Shown one piece after another: positions 1-10,537 of a stretch of 64,000 bases of DNA. The first letter of the stretch is position 1. Every line of letters starts with the position of its first letter. Location: NCBI GenBank assembly GCA_037974965.1, contig JBBPFI010000001.1:434001-498000 (forward strand), in the 5' to 3' direction. The DNA is from Dacryopinax spathularia (taxonomy: Eukaryota; Basidiomycota; Dacrymycetes; Dacrymycetales; Dacrymycetaceae). A program made the position numbers and the translations under genes. The notes under the pieces are model-generated. The model saw nothing but the letters and a program-made list of their open reading frames with translations, was not told where the DNA came from and searched no databases.

Positions 1-184
1 AAGGTCATCCTGTTTCGCACGACAGGGCCGCGTCTGTCGGGTGCGTTAAGCTCGCAGCGATCTGCGCGGTGTCTTGAACGCCGTCGCTGAGAAGGACGTA
101 AGTCAAGACAGAGACTATGGCTGCAGTACATACCGCACGTGAGGATCGTGATCACGTCCGTGATCTCGCCAGACGTGGCAGCGT
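1..184. other. edge sequence downstream of snf8
   Basis: No coding region recognised. It holds the 3' flank of the minus-strand snf8 gene, so presumably its 3' UTR and terminator. Confidence 0.4.
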
Positions 185-949
185 CTACTCATCAGCCCAA
201 ATCATGACGCTCGGCACCCAGTAGACCACACCCTCCTCCGCCTGATCGTCAACCCAGCAGAGCCCATCCCGCATGAGCATATTCTCCAGTGCGGTCCTCG
301 CCCTCTCAAACGTCCATTTCTTCCTCAAAACGAGCGCAGCCTCGTTCACCTGTCCCCCAGCCTCCTGCGCAACCTCCAGTACCGCCGCTTGGTCCGTATC
401 GAGTTCCTGAGGCACACTGCGGAGCATCTTGCGGTTCCCGACTGTGACGACTTGATACCCCGCCCCTAAGACACCGAGGGTATGCACGCTCCGGACGATA
501 TCCTCCTCCGTAACGGCCTCTGCGTCGTCCGCATCGCTCAGCGCCCGTAACCGTCGGATGATCCTCAACAGCTCATCCATCTCGATCAAACCCCCATTCC
601 TCTCTCTCGTATTAACGCAAATCTCCACAATCTGGATCGCCAGCTCGTACGTCCAGTCCCCATATCCAATCAGCTCGGCCCACCAACCTCCCTTCCTCGG
701 CCCAGCCAGGGGGTCAACACCGATCGCAGCGCACATCCTCTGGAACTGTTGTCGGAACTCCGGATCGCGACGGATATCGTTCCTGTGCTCTTTTGCGAAC
801 CGGGTAAGTGCCTCTCGGAATGTGGAGAGCTGTTGCTGCAGGCCGTCGATCTGCGAACGCGAGATGGCGCTCGAGAGGGGTTTGTAAGCCTGGGTAGCTT
901 GTGTTTGACGCTGTAGACCGCCGATACCGGCGCCGCCTAGCCTGTGCAT
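185..949 (-). CDS. SNF8: ESCRT-II subunit Snf8/Vps22
   Basis: Single-exon 254-residue protein, the usual size for the Snf8/EAP30 family. The N-terminus MHRLGGAGIGGLQRQ is the family signature and fixes the start at 949; the frame stays open further upstream, but those residues do not resemble the family. A helical segment (about residues 25-70) is followed by tandem winged-helix domains, including a GGWWAELIGYGDWTYEL block near residue 90. Snf8 with Vps25 and Vps36 forms ESCRT-II on endosomes. There it links ubiquitinated cargo sorting to ESCRT-III assembly and multivesicular body formation; in fungi it is also needed for Rim101 pH signalling. It is divergent from dsc3, with 213 bp between the start codons. 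Confidence 0.93.
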   Translation of the reverse strand: MHRLGGAGIGGLQRQTQATQAYKPLSSAISRSQIDGLQQQLSTFREALTRFAKEHRNDIRRDPEFRQQFQRMCAAIGVDPLAGPRKGGWWAELIGYGDWTYELAIQIVEICVNTRERNGGLIEMDELLRIIRRLRALSDADDAEAVTEEDIVRSVHTLGVLGAGYQVVTVGNRKMLRSVPQELDTDQAAVLEVAQEAGGQVNEAALVLRKKWTFERARTALENMLMRDGLCWVDDQAEEGVVYWVPSVMIWADE

Positions 950-1162
950 CTTGCTATTCCGTACTGTACTGTACAGTATAGTAGGAGGAGGATCGTGACG
1001 GGTATAAGCAGAGTGACGGTCAACGCCGAAGGGACGGGCCGAATCCCACAACCCCGGACAGCCACGACCCTGATCCCTGCGCCTCTCCCAGAGTCTGTCC
1101 CGTCACTGCTGCGGGGTACAGCAAGCACTTCACCCTCCTTCCTACACACATACTTAGACGGG

Positions 1163-2320
1163 ATGGCCTCTATACCCCTGAGCGAGAAAGCGAGGGGAAA
1201 ACAGCGCGCCGCTCCTGGGGATATTCAGGATGACCTTCCGCGCAATAGACCGATCACGATTCGGTTCACGGAGGGTGTGCCGGATTTGACGCTGAGGATC
1301 CAGGAGCGCGACGCTATACGGGATGTTAAGCGACAGGTGGGCATGTTTACTCCAAGGGATACAGTACACCTGATGACGATGTGCGGTAGATACGAGAATA
1401 TCGACCTCAACTACGGAATAGACGACTCCGCCTCATACATTCGGGGCGATTGCTGACGGATGGGATCATACTATACGACTGGCTAGCAACACTCGAAGAA
1501 CGACAACGGCGAGCAGCGCCACAAGCACTAGCGAGCGAGCTCAGGGAGGTGCTCGCTGAGGGAGCTGTGGGAGGAGATGCCAAAGGGAAGGGAAGGGCTA
1601 AGTCGAAGGATGCGAAGGAAGAGGAGATGGCTTTCCTGCATTGTAGTATCGGGGCGGAGATGGACGAGGAGGGTGAGGAGGACCGGGTACAAGTACGCTC
1701 TTTCATTCAGAGAAAGCGTAGAATATCTACTTACAGTGAGGTAGACGGCTCAGATCACACCGTTACGAGGGTTTGACCGCCTCGCTAATGCGGGGTTCAC
1801 GCCGGAAGATATCGAGAGTATGCGCCGACAGTTCTATGCGAGCAGAGGGGAGTCTGTACCTCCAGAAGGGGTACAGGGGGACGATGGTATGCTTTCTAAG
1901 CGCAACACAAAGGTACGAACTCATCATTCGTTCACAGCCGAAGAACACGCCAGAGCCCTCGAAGAACAATGGATAGACGACATCGACAACCAACTCGCCG
2001 CGGCCGACCCTATGATGGAAAGCGACGGGGAGGGGATGTACATGTCCACACTACAAGGCCTCCTTGTTGGGTTCTTCTTCCCCATCATGCCTTTCTACTT
2101 CATGCGACAACCACCACCGCCGACGATGTTCACGGAGAGGCCGCTGGAGCCGGACACGCCCTTTCCGGACATGGTGCAGAGCGTGATATTCTCGTCGGTG
2201 TGCTTCTACCTCCTATTGATGCCCGACACTGACTGGCCGTTTAGACGACGAATGCAGATAGCAATCATCCTTGGACTTATCGCCAACATTACCTACGCCT
2301 TTCTACGTATGTTTCACTAG
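1163..2320 (+). CDS. DSC3: Dsc E3 ubiquitin ligase complex subunit 3
   Basis: Exons by eye: 1163-1336, 1390-1692, 1745-1886 and 1938-2320; introns are 51-53 bp. The third intron is a multiple of three and could be retained. The N-terminus carries a ubiquitin-like fold (PITIRFTEGVPDLTLRI, then RLRLIHSGRLLTDG across intron 1). The middle has the conserved RGFDRLANAGFTPEDIESMR block. Two membrane segments lie near the end (STLQGLLVGFFFPIMPFYF and a stretch ending ITYAFLRMFH). Dsc3 belongs to the Golgi/ER Dsc ligase that ubiquitinates membrane proteins and, in several fungi, activates SREBP for hypoxic sterol control. A GTATGT near the last codon leaves room for a further C-terminal exon. Confidence 0.88.
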
Positions 2321-2595
2321 TCGGCACCAGCATTGTACAAATACCGCTTGTCACTCTATATCCCGCTTACTTGCAATACCTATATGGTATACCACGGGCT
2401 ATGCCTTTCTGCACCCTCTAGTCCCGACTAAGCGTGACAAATTCGTGAGCATTCTTAAGAGGGCGACGTTCTTATAGAGGGCGTTGAGGAAACAACAAAG
2501 AATAACTCGGTCTACGAAATATTTGAGGGTCCGTCCATCCACTTCTCCGTCCCTCCTCCGTCCTTTCCACCTCTTATCCATCCCCAGGAAGGTTC

Positions 2596-3217
2596 TCACT
2601 CGAAATGGAGAGAGGCGGCCTGGTGGAGTCCACCCTTCTTTCCCACCTGCCGGCAGTGGCGACCATCATGCGAGGGAGAATAGCCATCACGGCAGCTATA
2701 CACCTGGCAAGATCCGCGGACGCAAGCGACATCCTCGACGCCTTCCAAGCTGGTGCAGTCGACACCTGTGGCGGTCATCTCACCGGGCAGCGGAGTGACG
2801 CAACCACCGCCTATGCTCGATGTTCAACTTTGTATCCAAGGTCACGGATGAAGGGACCCACAGCTCTCAAGATCACGAGCAGTGTCGATGCATTCGAAAC
2901 CGTTGCGGGACCAAGGACCGGAGACGCCGCAGGCGGTGTGCATCGCCGGGCAGCGGTTGTCGCTAAGGATCACATCGCGCTACAGCGAGGCTCCTTCAGC
3001 GTCCTGGTGCAGGACGACAGGAGGAAGGACCGACCTTGCCGATTTCAGCGGCTCTCTCCAACTTGGGATATCCAGAAGGCCAGTGGCCACGCTCCTGAAC
3101 TGCTCTCGCAGACGGTCCCCAGCGCTTCGCGGGCGTAGAGTCCATGCGAGGAAGGGCGAGCGACTCGAATGCGCCTGCGCATAAGACGAGAAGAAGGGCG
3201 AGGGTGGGGAACTTCAT
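2596..3217 (-). CDS. CPL1/priA-like secreted cysteine-rich protein
   Basis: Exons 3217-3035, 2979-2862 and 2810-2596 join to 171 residues. Introns are 55 bp (donor GTCGGT) and 51 bp (donor GTGGGT). The N-terminus MKFPTLALLLVLCAGAFES is a clear signal peptide. The mature part carries the CPL1-type cysteine pattern: CPAMHTAC, GFECIDTARDLESCGGC, DCTSLEGVEDVACVRGSCQ and YSCRDGYSPSHDGRHC. In basidiomycetes this domain occurs in priA-type proteins and in Cryptococcus CPL1, a secreted factor affecting capsule and host macrophages. A role in the wall or secretome is inferred. An ORF on the opposite strand (2605-3138) is a shadow. Confidence 0.82.
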
Positions 3218-4578
3218 GTTTACTGAGGGCGAGAGTCACTGTGAGCGCAACTCAAAGCCTGTCGATGGAGAAGATTAGGAGCAGAGGTACCCTAAGCACT
3301 CAAGGAGGGAGTCAGGGCGACTTGAAATATACAGGCATGGTATCCTCGCGGCTGGTAATATTCGGATGGTTGCAGTGCATCCTGCGCGGAGCGAACAACG
3401 AAGACGGAAAGCGATGAGTAAACGAAGGCAAGACTGTACCGTTCTGACCGAAGTTGCGAGTGTTCTGGAATTCTCTGCTGGGCAGCGGCCGGTGGTTCGA
3501 GCCCTGTTCGGCTGCGGTCGGGTCGGTCCTCCTCAAATAGCGCTCGCACCAATGTCGCCTCTCTTCGCGCTCCAAGTTCGGGCGCTCGTTGTTTCCTTGT
3601 GTAATCACCATGTGTTGAAAGCGCGATAAGAGGGAAGCATTCAGGCATTGATGCTTACAATCCGATCATCGCTCTTCCGCGCCGAGTTCATCCAGGCTCA
3701 TTGCACGGGATCATAGCATGTTCATCTGATAGAGCATCTGTCCTATGCATGTTGGGCAAGTGCCTTGCGACCTTGATTCATGAAGACACCGGCCAAGCAA
3801 AGGGGTGTGCAGGCACAGGTACCGGGAGGACCTCCGTATGCAGCATAGCAAGAAGACCAGCATTTGGACCTGCTTATTCCTGTTTAGACGCTCGCTAGAA
3901 GCAGCAACATGGCGCCATGTATGATGTAGAGTATCCTTAGTCCATGAGCGGGTAGACGAAGTGCCGACCAGGTCGGGAACACGAGGCATCACCCGGTACC
4001 GAGATCGTTTCCAGGGCTTTCCGCCTTTAGGAAGGAAAGACTGTATAAGCGGAGCTGCGCGTCAGAATCCTTCGCGGGCGGTGCACAAAGAGAAAGAAAC
4101 GTGATGCGGCCTAGGTCCAGCAAGATGCGCCTGCAAAACAATACTTCTGCCGGCGGCACCAGAGCCGCCGCTGGGCCGGAAGCCTTATTTGGGTCAATGC
4201 GAGGTAGGAAGGCACGACAGGGTTGATGTCGGTCCAATCAGCGAGTCATACAGCTTTGGTGACTTGACCAAACACGTTTGACCCCACATCGGCATGATGT
4301 CAAGGCGGGACACAGGGACACCTGCACCGACGAGCTGGCGTTGACGAACTGCAGGTCACTTCGGCCGTGATACCGGACGTGCACCCGTGCAACAGTTCCG
4401 AAGAGTGTGGCCAAGCAGGACGTCGCTGGTTGCTTGAGGTAGGAGTCAGGGGTATCCCTTTTCCCGCGAAAGATAGATGTTTTCTGCCGCGTTGGGCTCG
4501 TATTGGCGTCACAAGAAGCGATGAACACAAACATCGAATGCCTATTGCCCCATTGAGATCCGGCAACTAGGAGCCAGT
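3218..4578. other. intergenic, no gene recognised
   Basis: 1.36 kb between the start of the CPL1-like gene and the end of dUTPase, both on the minus strand. Only short ORFs without recognisable domains are present. It presumably holds the CPL1-like promoter and the dUTPase 3' UTR. Confidence 0.5.
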
Positions 4579-5366
4579 TCAGAGGGCCGTGTGTCCACCA
4601 GTAGACCCGAAACCGCCTGCTCCACGGAGGGTCTCCTCCAGATCCTAGGGACGGATGTGAGCGATGACTCGAAGGCAACCACAACGGATAAGACATACCG
4701 CAACCTCCATCACCGCTGGTGTCTCGATCTTCTCGATAATCAGCTGTGCGATGCGATCACCTTCCTGCACTGCGATAAGGTGCATCAGATCGGCATTCGA
4801 AACAAGAACGGCGATTGACTCACCCTCAAAGTCCTTGTCACTCAGGTTGAACAGGAGCACAAACACGATCCCGCGATAATCGGCGTCGATAACGCCTGCA
4901 CCGGTATCGATCATAAACTTGGACGCTACGATGGTTCAGGATGGTGATCGACGTGTTTCACGTAGGTATATGCGCACCTAACCCGCTCCTGGGTGCAACA
5001 CGACCATATGTGCCTATGGGAACGGCGATCGAGATCTGGGTGTCGATGAGTGCCTTTCCGCGCGCCGGAATGGTCTTCTTCTCAGCACTGTTTCAGAGCA
5101 TGCTCAGACCGGAGCTGGTGACGTATATGCGCATGGACTTGCCTGTAGAGGTCATAACCGGCTGCCAACGCGCTCCCTCTGGTTGGAAGGCGTGCCTTGT
5201 CGCTGTGCTTTTTTATGAGGAGCTGGCTGGTCGGGGCGGGAACGGAGCTGCCCTCGGGCTTTGCGACGTCCACCTTGTCGGTTGTTCCATTAGTAGAAGA
5301 CATTTTTGCAGGGGGTTCAGCGGGATGAGGGGCGGATGCCTGGCGTTTGTGGGTCGGGGTGCTCAT
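4579..5366 (-). CDS. DUT1: dUTP diphosphatase (dUTPase)
   Basis: Exons 5366-5143, 5087-4978, 4925-4824, 4769-4699 and 4644-4579 give 190 residues. All five trimeric-dUTPase motifs are present: AAGYDLYS (1), APRSGL (2), GVIDADYRG (3), GDRIAQLI (4) and [10 protein letters not shown] (5). The enzyme hydrolyses dUTP to dUMP and PPi, which keeps uracil out of DNA and feeds dTMP synthesis. Intron 1 (5088-5142) begins AG|GCAAGT, a strong GC-AG donor; without it motif 1 is lost. The other introns are GT-AG, 52-54 bp. A ~50-residue variable N-terminus precedes [15 protein letters not shown]. Two ACGCGT boxes just upstream suit an S-phase gene. Confidence 0.95.
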
Positions 5367-5385
5367 GTACCTTTGGAGGGGAGGA

Positions 5386-5412
5386 ACGCGTCGAGCGAGA
5401 GACGCGACGCGT
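5386..5412 (-). promoter_or_regulatory. paired MluI cell-cycle boxes (ACGCGT)
   Basis: ACGCGT occurs at 5386-5391 and 5407-5412, 20-46 bp upstream of the dUTPase start. MCB boxes bound by MBF drive G1/S expression of DNA synthesis genes in fungi. Both are palindromic, so strand is not informative. Function is inferred from sequence and neighbour. Confidence 0.6.
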
Positions 5413-5466
5413 CCCTGGACAACGTAGTTGTTCAGGTCTTCCCAGAAGAAACCTTTTGATCCCGGT

Positions 5467-5712
5467 GCACTTCCTTCCTAATTAGGCCACTGTGGCGCGC
5501 GGAAGTCCTTCGGTCAGGCCATGTATGGTGAAACTAGGGTGCTTGCCCTTCTGCAGCGGAAAACTGGCCAACCCTCGCAATAGCTCATGTAGAAGTCTGC
5601 GCAGGCCGGTCGTGCGGTGTTTGGGGGAGAAAGTGTACAGGCCTGCCTTGGCGCATGGGCGGAGGATGCGCAAGCTGAGCTGGAGGGATGTATGAGGCCG
5701 GTCATGGTGCGT
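5467..5712 (+). mobile_element. left stub of the Helitron
   Basis: Piece of the Helitron left of the LTR insertion. It has TGCGCA cores at 5598-5603 (AGTCTGCGCAGGCC) and 5667-5672 (GATGCGCAAGCTGAGC), the element's signature motif. It ends in GCGT, duplicated right of the LTR element. No coding region recognised; it should be the 5' end and promoter of the Rep gene. The exact left limit is uncertain. Confidence 0.6.
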
Positions 5713-6174
5713 TGTGTGATCCTTTCCTTCCCCAGGTGTGCAGGAGAGATCTTAGGTGCGATGGGCAGGTAAAGATCGAGGGGAAATGGGACGGCGAGAT
5801 CGAAGTACCGAAACGATATCTCGTTTCGAGAAGGCGGTGCGGGACGATTCGATGGGGCGAACGAGACGGGCTTCACGATCCGTAGTGGTCATTCGTACCT
5901 AACTTCGTACCTACCGCTACGATATATGTAAGGTCTAGGGCGAGTACCAAATTTTACCTTCACTCCGGACGATACCGGAGTCTCGCCTCGAGATTTCAGT
6001 CTCCGCCCGGACCGGCTAACCGTTCCGAGATCTCGAGCCGAGCTTGCCAGGCCTAGATCCCGTTCTGAGATCTGGTCGCGACTACTGGTTCCGAGATTCG
6101 GCGCTCAGGGTCCATCGGCCTCGAGTAACCACCTGTTGCCTCATTCCCCGCTCAGGAGGAGAATACTCCTCACA
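5713..6174 (-). repeat. left LTR (3' LTR of the minus-strand element)
   Basis: 462 bp, TG...CA, same length as the copy at 20083-20544 with about 3 differences. It contains several copies of the element's GAGATCTCG/TCGAGATTT dispersed motif (for example near 5820, 5982, 6030 and 6070). The sequence inside its right edge (6175 on) is not a clean purine tract, so the polypurine primer is not identified. Confidence 0.92.
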
Positions 6175-9100
6175 TAGTCCTAGGAACTTCAGACGCGGCC
6201 TCCCACGGCCGCCCCCTTTCGCACTCCTCTAATCGTGTTGATTACTCGGCCCGAGAAAGCGAGCGAAGATGCTTCTGGGTCGAATGGTTCCGGCCAAGTG
6301 GCGCTGGTGCGCCCTTTGTCGTGTCGAACTCATAATGAACCAGCCGACACATCGCTCGTAAACCACCGCCCTCGTCATGCCTACTCAAGGTCATCGCCGT
6401 TCGCAATTCTGGAAGCCACCCTCGGATATCCGCCTCTCCGTGCCCGACGAACCCTGGTCTTGCCCTTTGCAAGCCTGGGATGGATACCCTGCGAGATGGC
6501 GCGAGTTTGGTCCGTTTGTAGAGCGGACCGGCGAGATCTGGGTACGTCCCGCTGATTGCCTTCATGGCCCTCGTCGGGCATTTCGTCTGACCGTTTTTCC
6601 AGACGGACCTTTGCCGGGAAGCGAATGAACACGATGAGTGGCCCCTCGCCAAGAGAGACGTGCTGGCCGGATGGCTCGCTTTCGTCGCCAGTCGCCGACA
6701 AGCGGGGTGGTTCACGGACCACCAATTTGGCTGTTTTTCGTCGCTGCTCGAGACCGCCCCAGCCAGAGTGTACCGCCGCGCCCTGCGCTACTTGGAGAAG
6801 TGGGGACTGGTGGACGAAACGGGTACACCTCTCCCCGTCTTCGCCAACCGTTCATCTGAAGCCTCCGACCGGATTATCCCTTCCGATTTCGACCCAACCC
6901 GCCGCAACATCGAAAACGGTTCTCCAATCGAGATTCATAGCTGGTGGTATTCTCGGGGCGGGAACCCGCGGCGAGAAAGGGATCCGATGTTCTGTGATGA
7001 GACCACCCGAATAACGGTCGCACAGCAAACGCTCTCCGGCGACTACACCAGGCGACTCTCCCTCGCCTACCTCGAGCTCGTGCTTGGACGATTGTGCGGC
7101 GAGACCGTTCCGGGTCGCGCCACTAGACTCGCTGGCTTGGTGGTACGCCCATCCCTTTCTTTCCTCCCCATTTTCTCACACTTTCCTTCTACACAGCGGA
7201 CGTGCATTACGCATTATCGCTCGTCCTTCGTCCCGCTAGGCGACCTTGCCATCATCCTTACCGCCGTGCTCCGCCTTGTCCTCGAATGTCACTGGACGGC
7301 CTACGACGAGCTGAATCCTTTCCAGCTTTTCGGTCCCGGTTTCCTTCTCCGTTTCCGACTCCCAGCCGAGAAATCGGAACAAGAATTCGCCGCGAGATTC
7401 GAGGAGCCGGTTGGCGCTAAAGAAAACCGCTCGTACCCAGTCGACCGCGCGATCCGTCTCCTTGCTGGCTCCCCTTACCCGTCCTCGCCCCGAAAACTGG
7501 TTAAATGGGCCAGCCGCATCGCAGACACCATTAACTCGCTTGCTGCTACCCTCGGACACCATCCCGATCAAGCCACCCCCCTCATCTACTCCATTCTGTA
7601 TGTCTACACCGACACCTTGCGTGGTATAGAGGTCGAGTGCGACGTCGCGTCCGACGTGGATTACCGCAGGCTCGAGATGCTCCACCCCGAGTTCGGCCCC
7701 TGGCCTCCCGCCGTTTCTTACCGAAAGGACGAAATCCCCACCGACCTAGGGTTGTTCATGGCCTATGCCGAGGGGTTGGCCAATCGCCTCCCGTCTCTCG
7801 ATGGCGACGTTGCGACCTTGGGGGAAGCCCAAGAGTGGTCTTCCAAATTATACCCTCTGGTACGTCATTCTCGCGTCGAGCTCTCCGTCCCGTTTCTCAT
7901 TTCGAATTCTCCAGAGCGTTCCCCTACGCCGTTTCTTCGATACGAGGATTGTCTTTAGTCCCGGTTTTGACGAGGCCGTCGGTCGCATTATCGACACTGC
8001 CGTTAAACTCCGTAATCGATTCCGGATCCCTATCGCACTTCCTATCGAGACCCTTTCGCCTTCTTTCCTCCGCGTGCACGACCTGGCCGAATTCATCGAG
8101 TCCGGCGACGAAACTGACGGCGACATATCCTCCTCGGGCCACATTTCCAGCCCGGCACCTTCCCGCCATACCATTCTGAAGGGCGGACAGATTCTTGCGT
8201 GCGATTCGATGCCCGCCGACGCTTTCCACGAAGCCGTCTTCCCAGTGGAGACTACTCGATATGTCACGCGCGGGGTCGCGTCCGGCCGCGCTTCCTTACG
8301 CCCGTCCGACTCCAAAGCCCGTGCAGAAGAAGAAGGCGACTCTTCTCTTCCTTCCGGCTCGGAATTCGCCCCGGATTCTGGGGCCGAGACTCCGGATTCG
8401 GAAAACGACGTCATCGAGATTCCGACTCGAGATCTCAGATTGGGCATTCGGGCCGGGCGATCGGGTCCAGCACCGCCACGCGGGACCAGAACCGCTGATC
8501 ACATCCAGACGCGCGCCAGCACCCGTCATTCCGCCACTCTTCCCCGGACGCCATCTTCTTCAGCTCTCGGCCTCTACTACAAGATGCCCTCGAAACGCCC
8601 TGCGCCCTCCGATGCACTCGAGTGGGGCCCCGTCCTCCCGCAGCCCGACCTAAACGCTCGTCCACGCCCTCGCCTTGATGACCCCGACCGCATTCAAGAG
8701 CTCCGCGACATGTTCGCCAATTTCCAAACGAAGAGCAAGGTCGTCGCTGGAATCGACCTGTTCGACTTGCTCCTCCCGTACGACCCTGTCGTTTTCGATG
8801 TGCGGAGCAACGGCGGGAAGGGACCTTCCTACTCGCAGGTGAACAAGTGGCAGTTCGTGCAGGTTATTGGGCATAAGTTGGCGACGCAGCGCCCCCTTCT
8901 GGTGCGCCTTCTTTTTCCTGCTTTCTCGCCTGGATCCTTCGAGCTGATTTCTCAATTCGATAGTTCGCTGGGGAGTTCTACGGTTGCTCGGGTGACCACC
9001 ACGTCCCAAAGTCACAAAAGTACGGTTTGCTCCGATTCTGCATCCGTTTCGTCGGATACCCCTGCTTCAAATGCCAGTCTGGCACGGGGTGCTCCTTTTG

Positions 9101-9870
9101 GACCATCCGGTATTCCGATGGTGCGCCCTGCCTTTGCCTTACCAACACGTTCCCCTCGCTCACTCATGTCCTGCAGTTCCTTGCCGATTTGTCGACTTGC
9201 CCGACGAGCGCGCGCCCCCTTGGTCGCAAGCGACATACGACGACGAGTTCGAAGACACCGTGATGGGCTGGTTGTACCCGAAGCCCGACCGCGCGAAGAT
9301 CCGAGGCGAGAAGTGGGACGTCCCAGTTGGGGACTACATTCCTTTCAAGGCGCAGCGCAGCGCTGCTAGCAGCGAAGCCACTGCAAGCCCCGCGCCTGCC
9401 CGCGTAACCTCTCTTCCCTCCAAACCCAGTACGTTTACCCGTACGAGCTCTCGTTTCGAGATCTGACACCCGTTTCTCGATTTGGTTTTCCAGCCCGCAC
9501 GTCCTCCCTCGCCTCCCCTGCTCTTCTCGAGACGCCTACGGCAGGGGCGTCCTCTACCCGTCTCGGAACCGCGTCCCCTGCTATCGAAATAGTGGGTGGG
9601 ACGAAACAACCTCGTCCTCTCTCCCCCGTCCGGTCCACTACACAAGCCCTTGTCCCCACCGGCGCACAGCGCGTCGATTACGAGACGCTCGTGGAAGTGG
9701 TGCGCGGCCTCCGTAAGTTGTCCGATATGCTGGAGCCAGGTGGAGACGTGATGATGGCAGAGCCCTCCGAGATGGACGGACTTCGTCGGGAAATCCAGAA
9801 GGAGCTCGTTCCCGCCTGGTCCTTCCTCCTGGCGCTCTCTTCCCACCTCCGCGACCACCCCTCCTCCTAG
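6175..9870 (+). other. LTR-element antisense cargo A, unknown multi-exon coding region
   Basis: Plus-strand coding potential opposite to gag-pol. The first recognisable exon starts near 6377 and the last ends at 9870 (residues RDHPSS). Long open stretches are separated by short segments with GTACG-type donors and CAG acceptors (for example near 6541-6601 and 7141-7198). This fits a gene transcribed from the plus strand and spliced. No domain recognised and no signal peptide, membrane segment or envelope feature. It may be one gene or two; a second conserved-looking block begins around 8584. Treated as part of the retroelement; pieces are not joined here. Confidence 0.5.
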
Positions 9871-10537
9871 TCCGTCAGTTCTTCTTTTTCTCCTACATAA
9901 GTGGTAGTAGCATTGCCTGTATTCGGTCGGTATAATGGGATTTTGTGTTTTGCCCACTTCGTCTTCGATTCACGTTTTGAGATTTCGAGAAGAGAATTCG
10001 AATTGAGAAAGACGTCTGCGAGCGAAAACTCCGTTCGAGAGTTCCCAGCGAGTGTTGCCCACCGAAACGGATGTCCTGGTTAGCCTGTTGTGGTGTCTAT
10101 CCTTGGCGAGGGCGTGTGTCAGCGAGTATGGCAGCGCGGACGCGAATTCGACGTGTGGCCCTTGTTTTCTTTCGTCCAGCTTTCTTCTTCCGCGGTCCCT
10201 ATGAACCTTGATTCTGCTTCTATCCCCTTTTTGCCCGCACTCGCGTTCACCCAGTCTACGTTTTTTCTATACTTTTGTTACTGGATCACGCCCCAAAATC
10301 TCGTCTTTGGTTCTGGCATTCAATTCTCGAATTGAGACTTCTGGCCTGGTTGTCATGACGCTAAGGGCCCTTTCCCCTCCTAGGAACTTCTGACACCGCC
10401 TCCGGCGCGTGCAAAGGCCATGCTTCCGGAAGGCCTTAAAGAAAGGGGCACGTTGCCGTCTAACGCCGCTCGACGCCCTTTGTGTTCTAACTGTCATCTT
10501 CTGTCGATTCCCCATTCTCACATCGAACGTCAAGCAA
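9871..10537. other. spacer between cargo A and cargo B
   Basis: No gene recognised. It contains copies of the dispersed GAGATTTCGAGA-type motif near 9975 and 10335. One of three copies of TCCTAGGAACTTCTGA lies at 10378-10394, and a pyrimidine-rich stretch follows that could be the cargo B promoter. Confidence 0.4.

Noticed and set aside
2605-3138. 177-codon plus-strand ORF
   Set aside because: It is the shadow of the CPL1-like gene, whose minus-strand exons carry a signal peptide and the conserved cysteines.
3480-3510. GGTTCGAGCCCTG resembling a tRNA B box
   Set aside because: Flanking bases do not form a T stem or acceptor stem.
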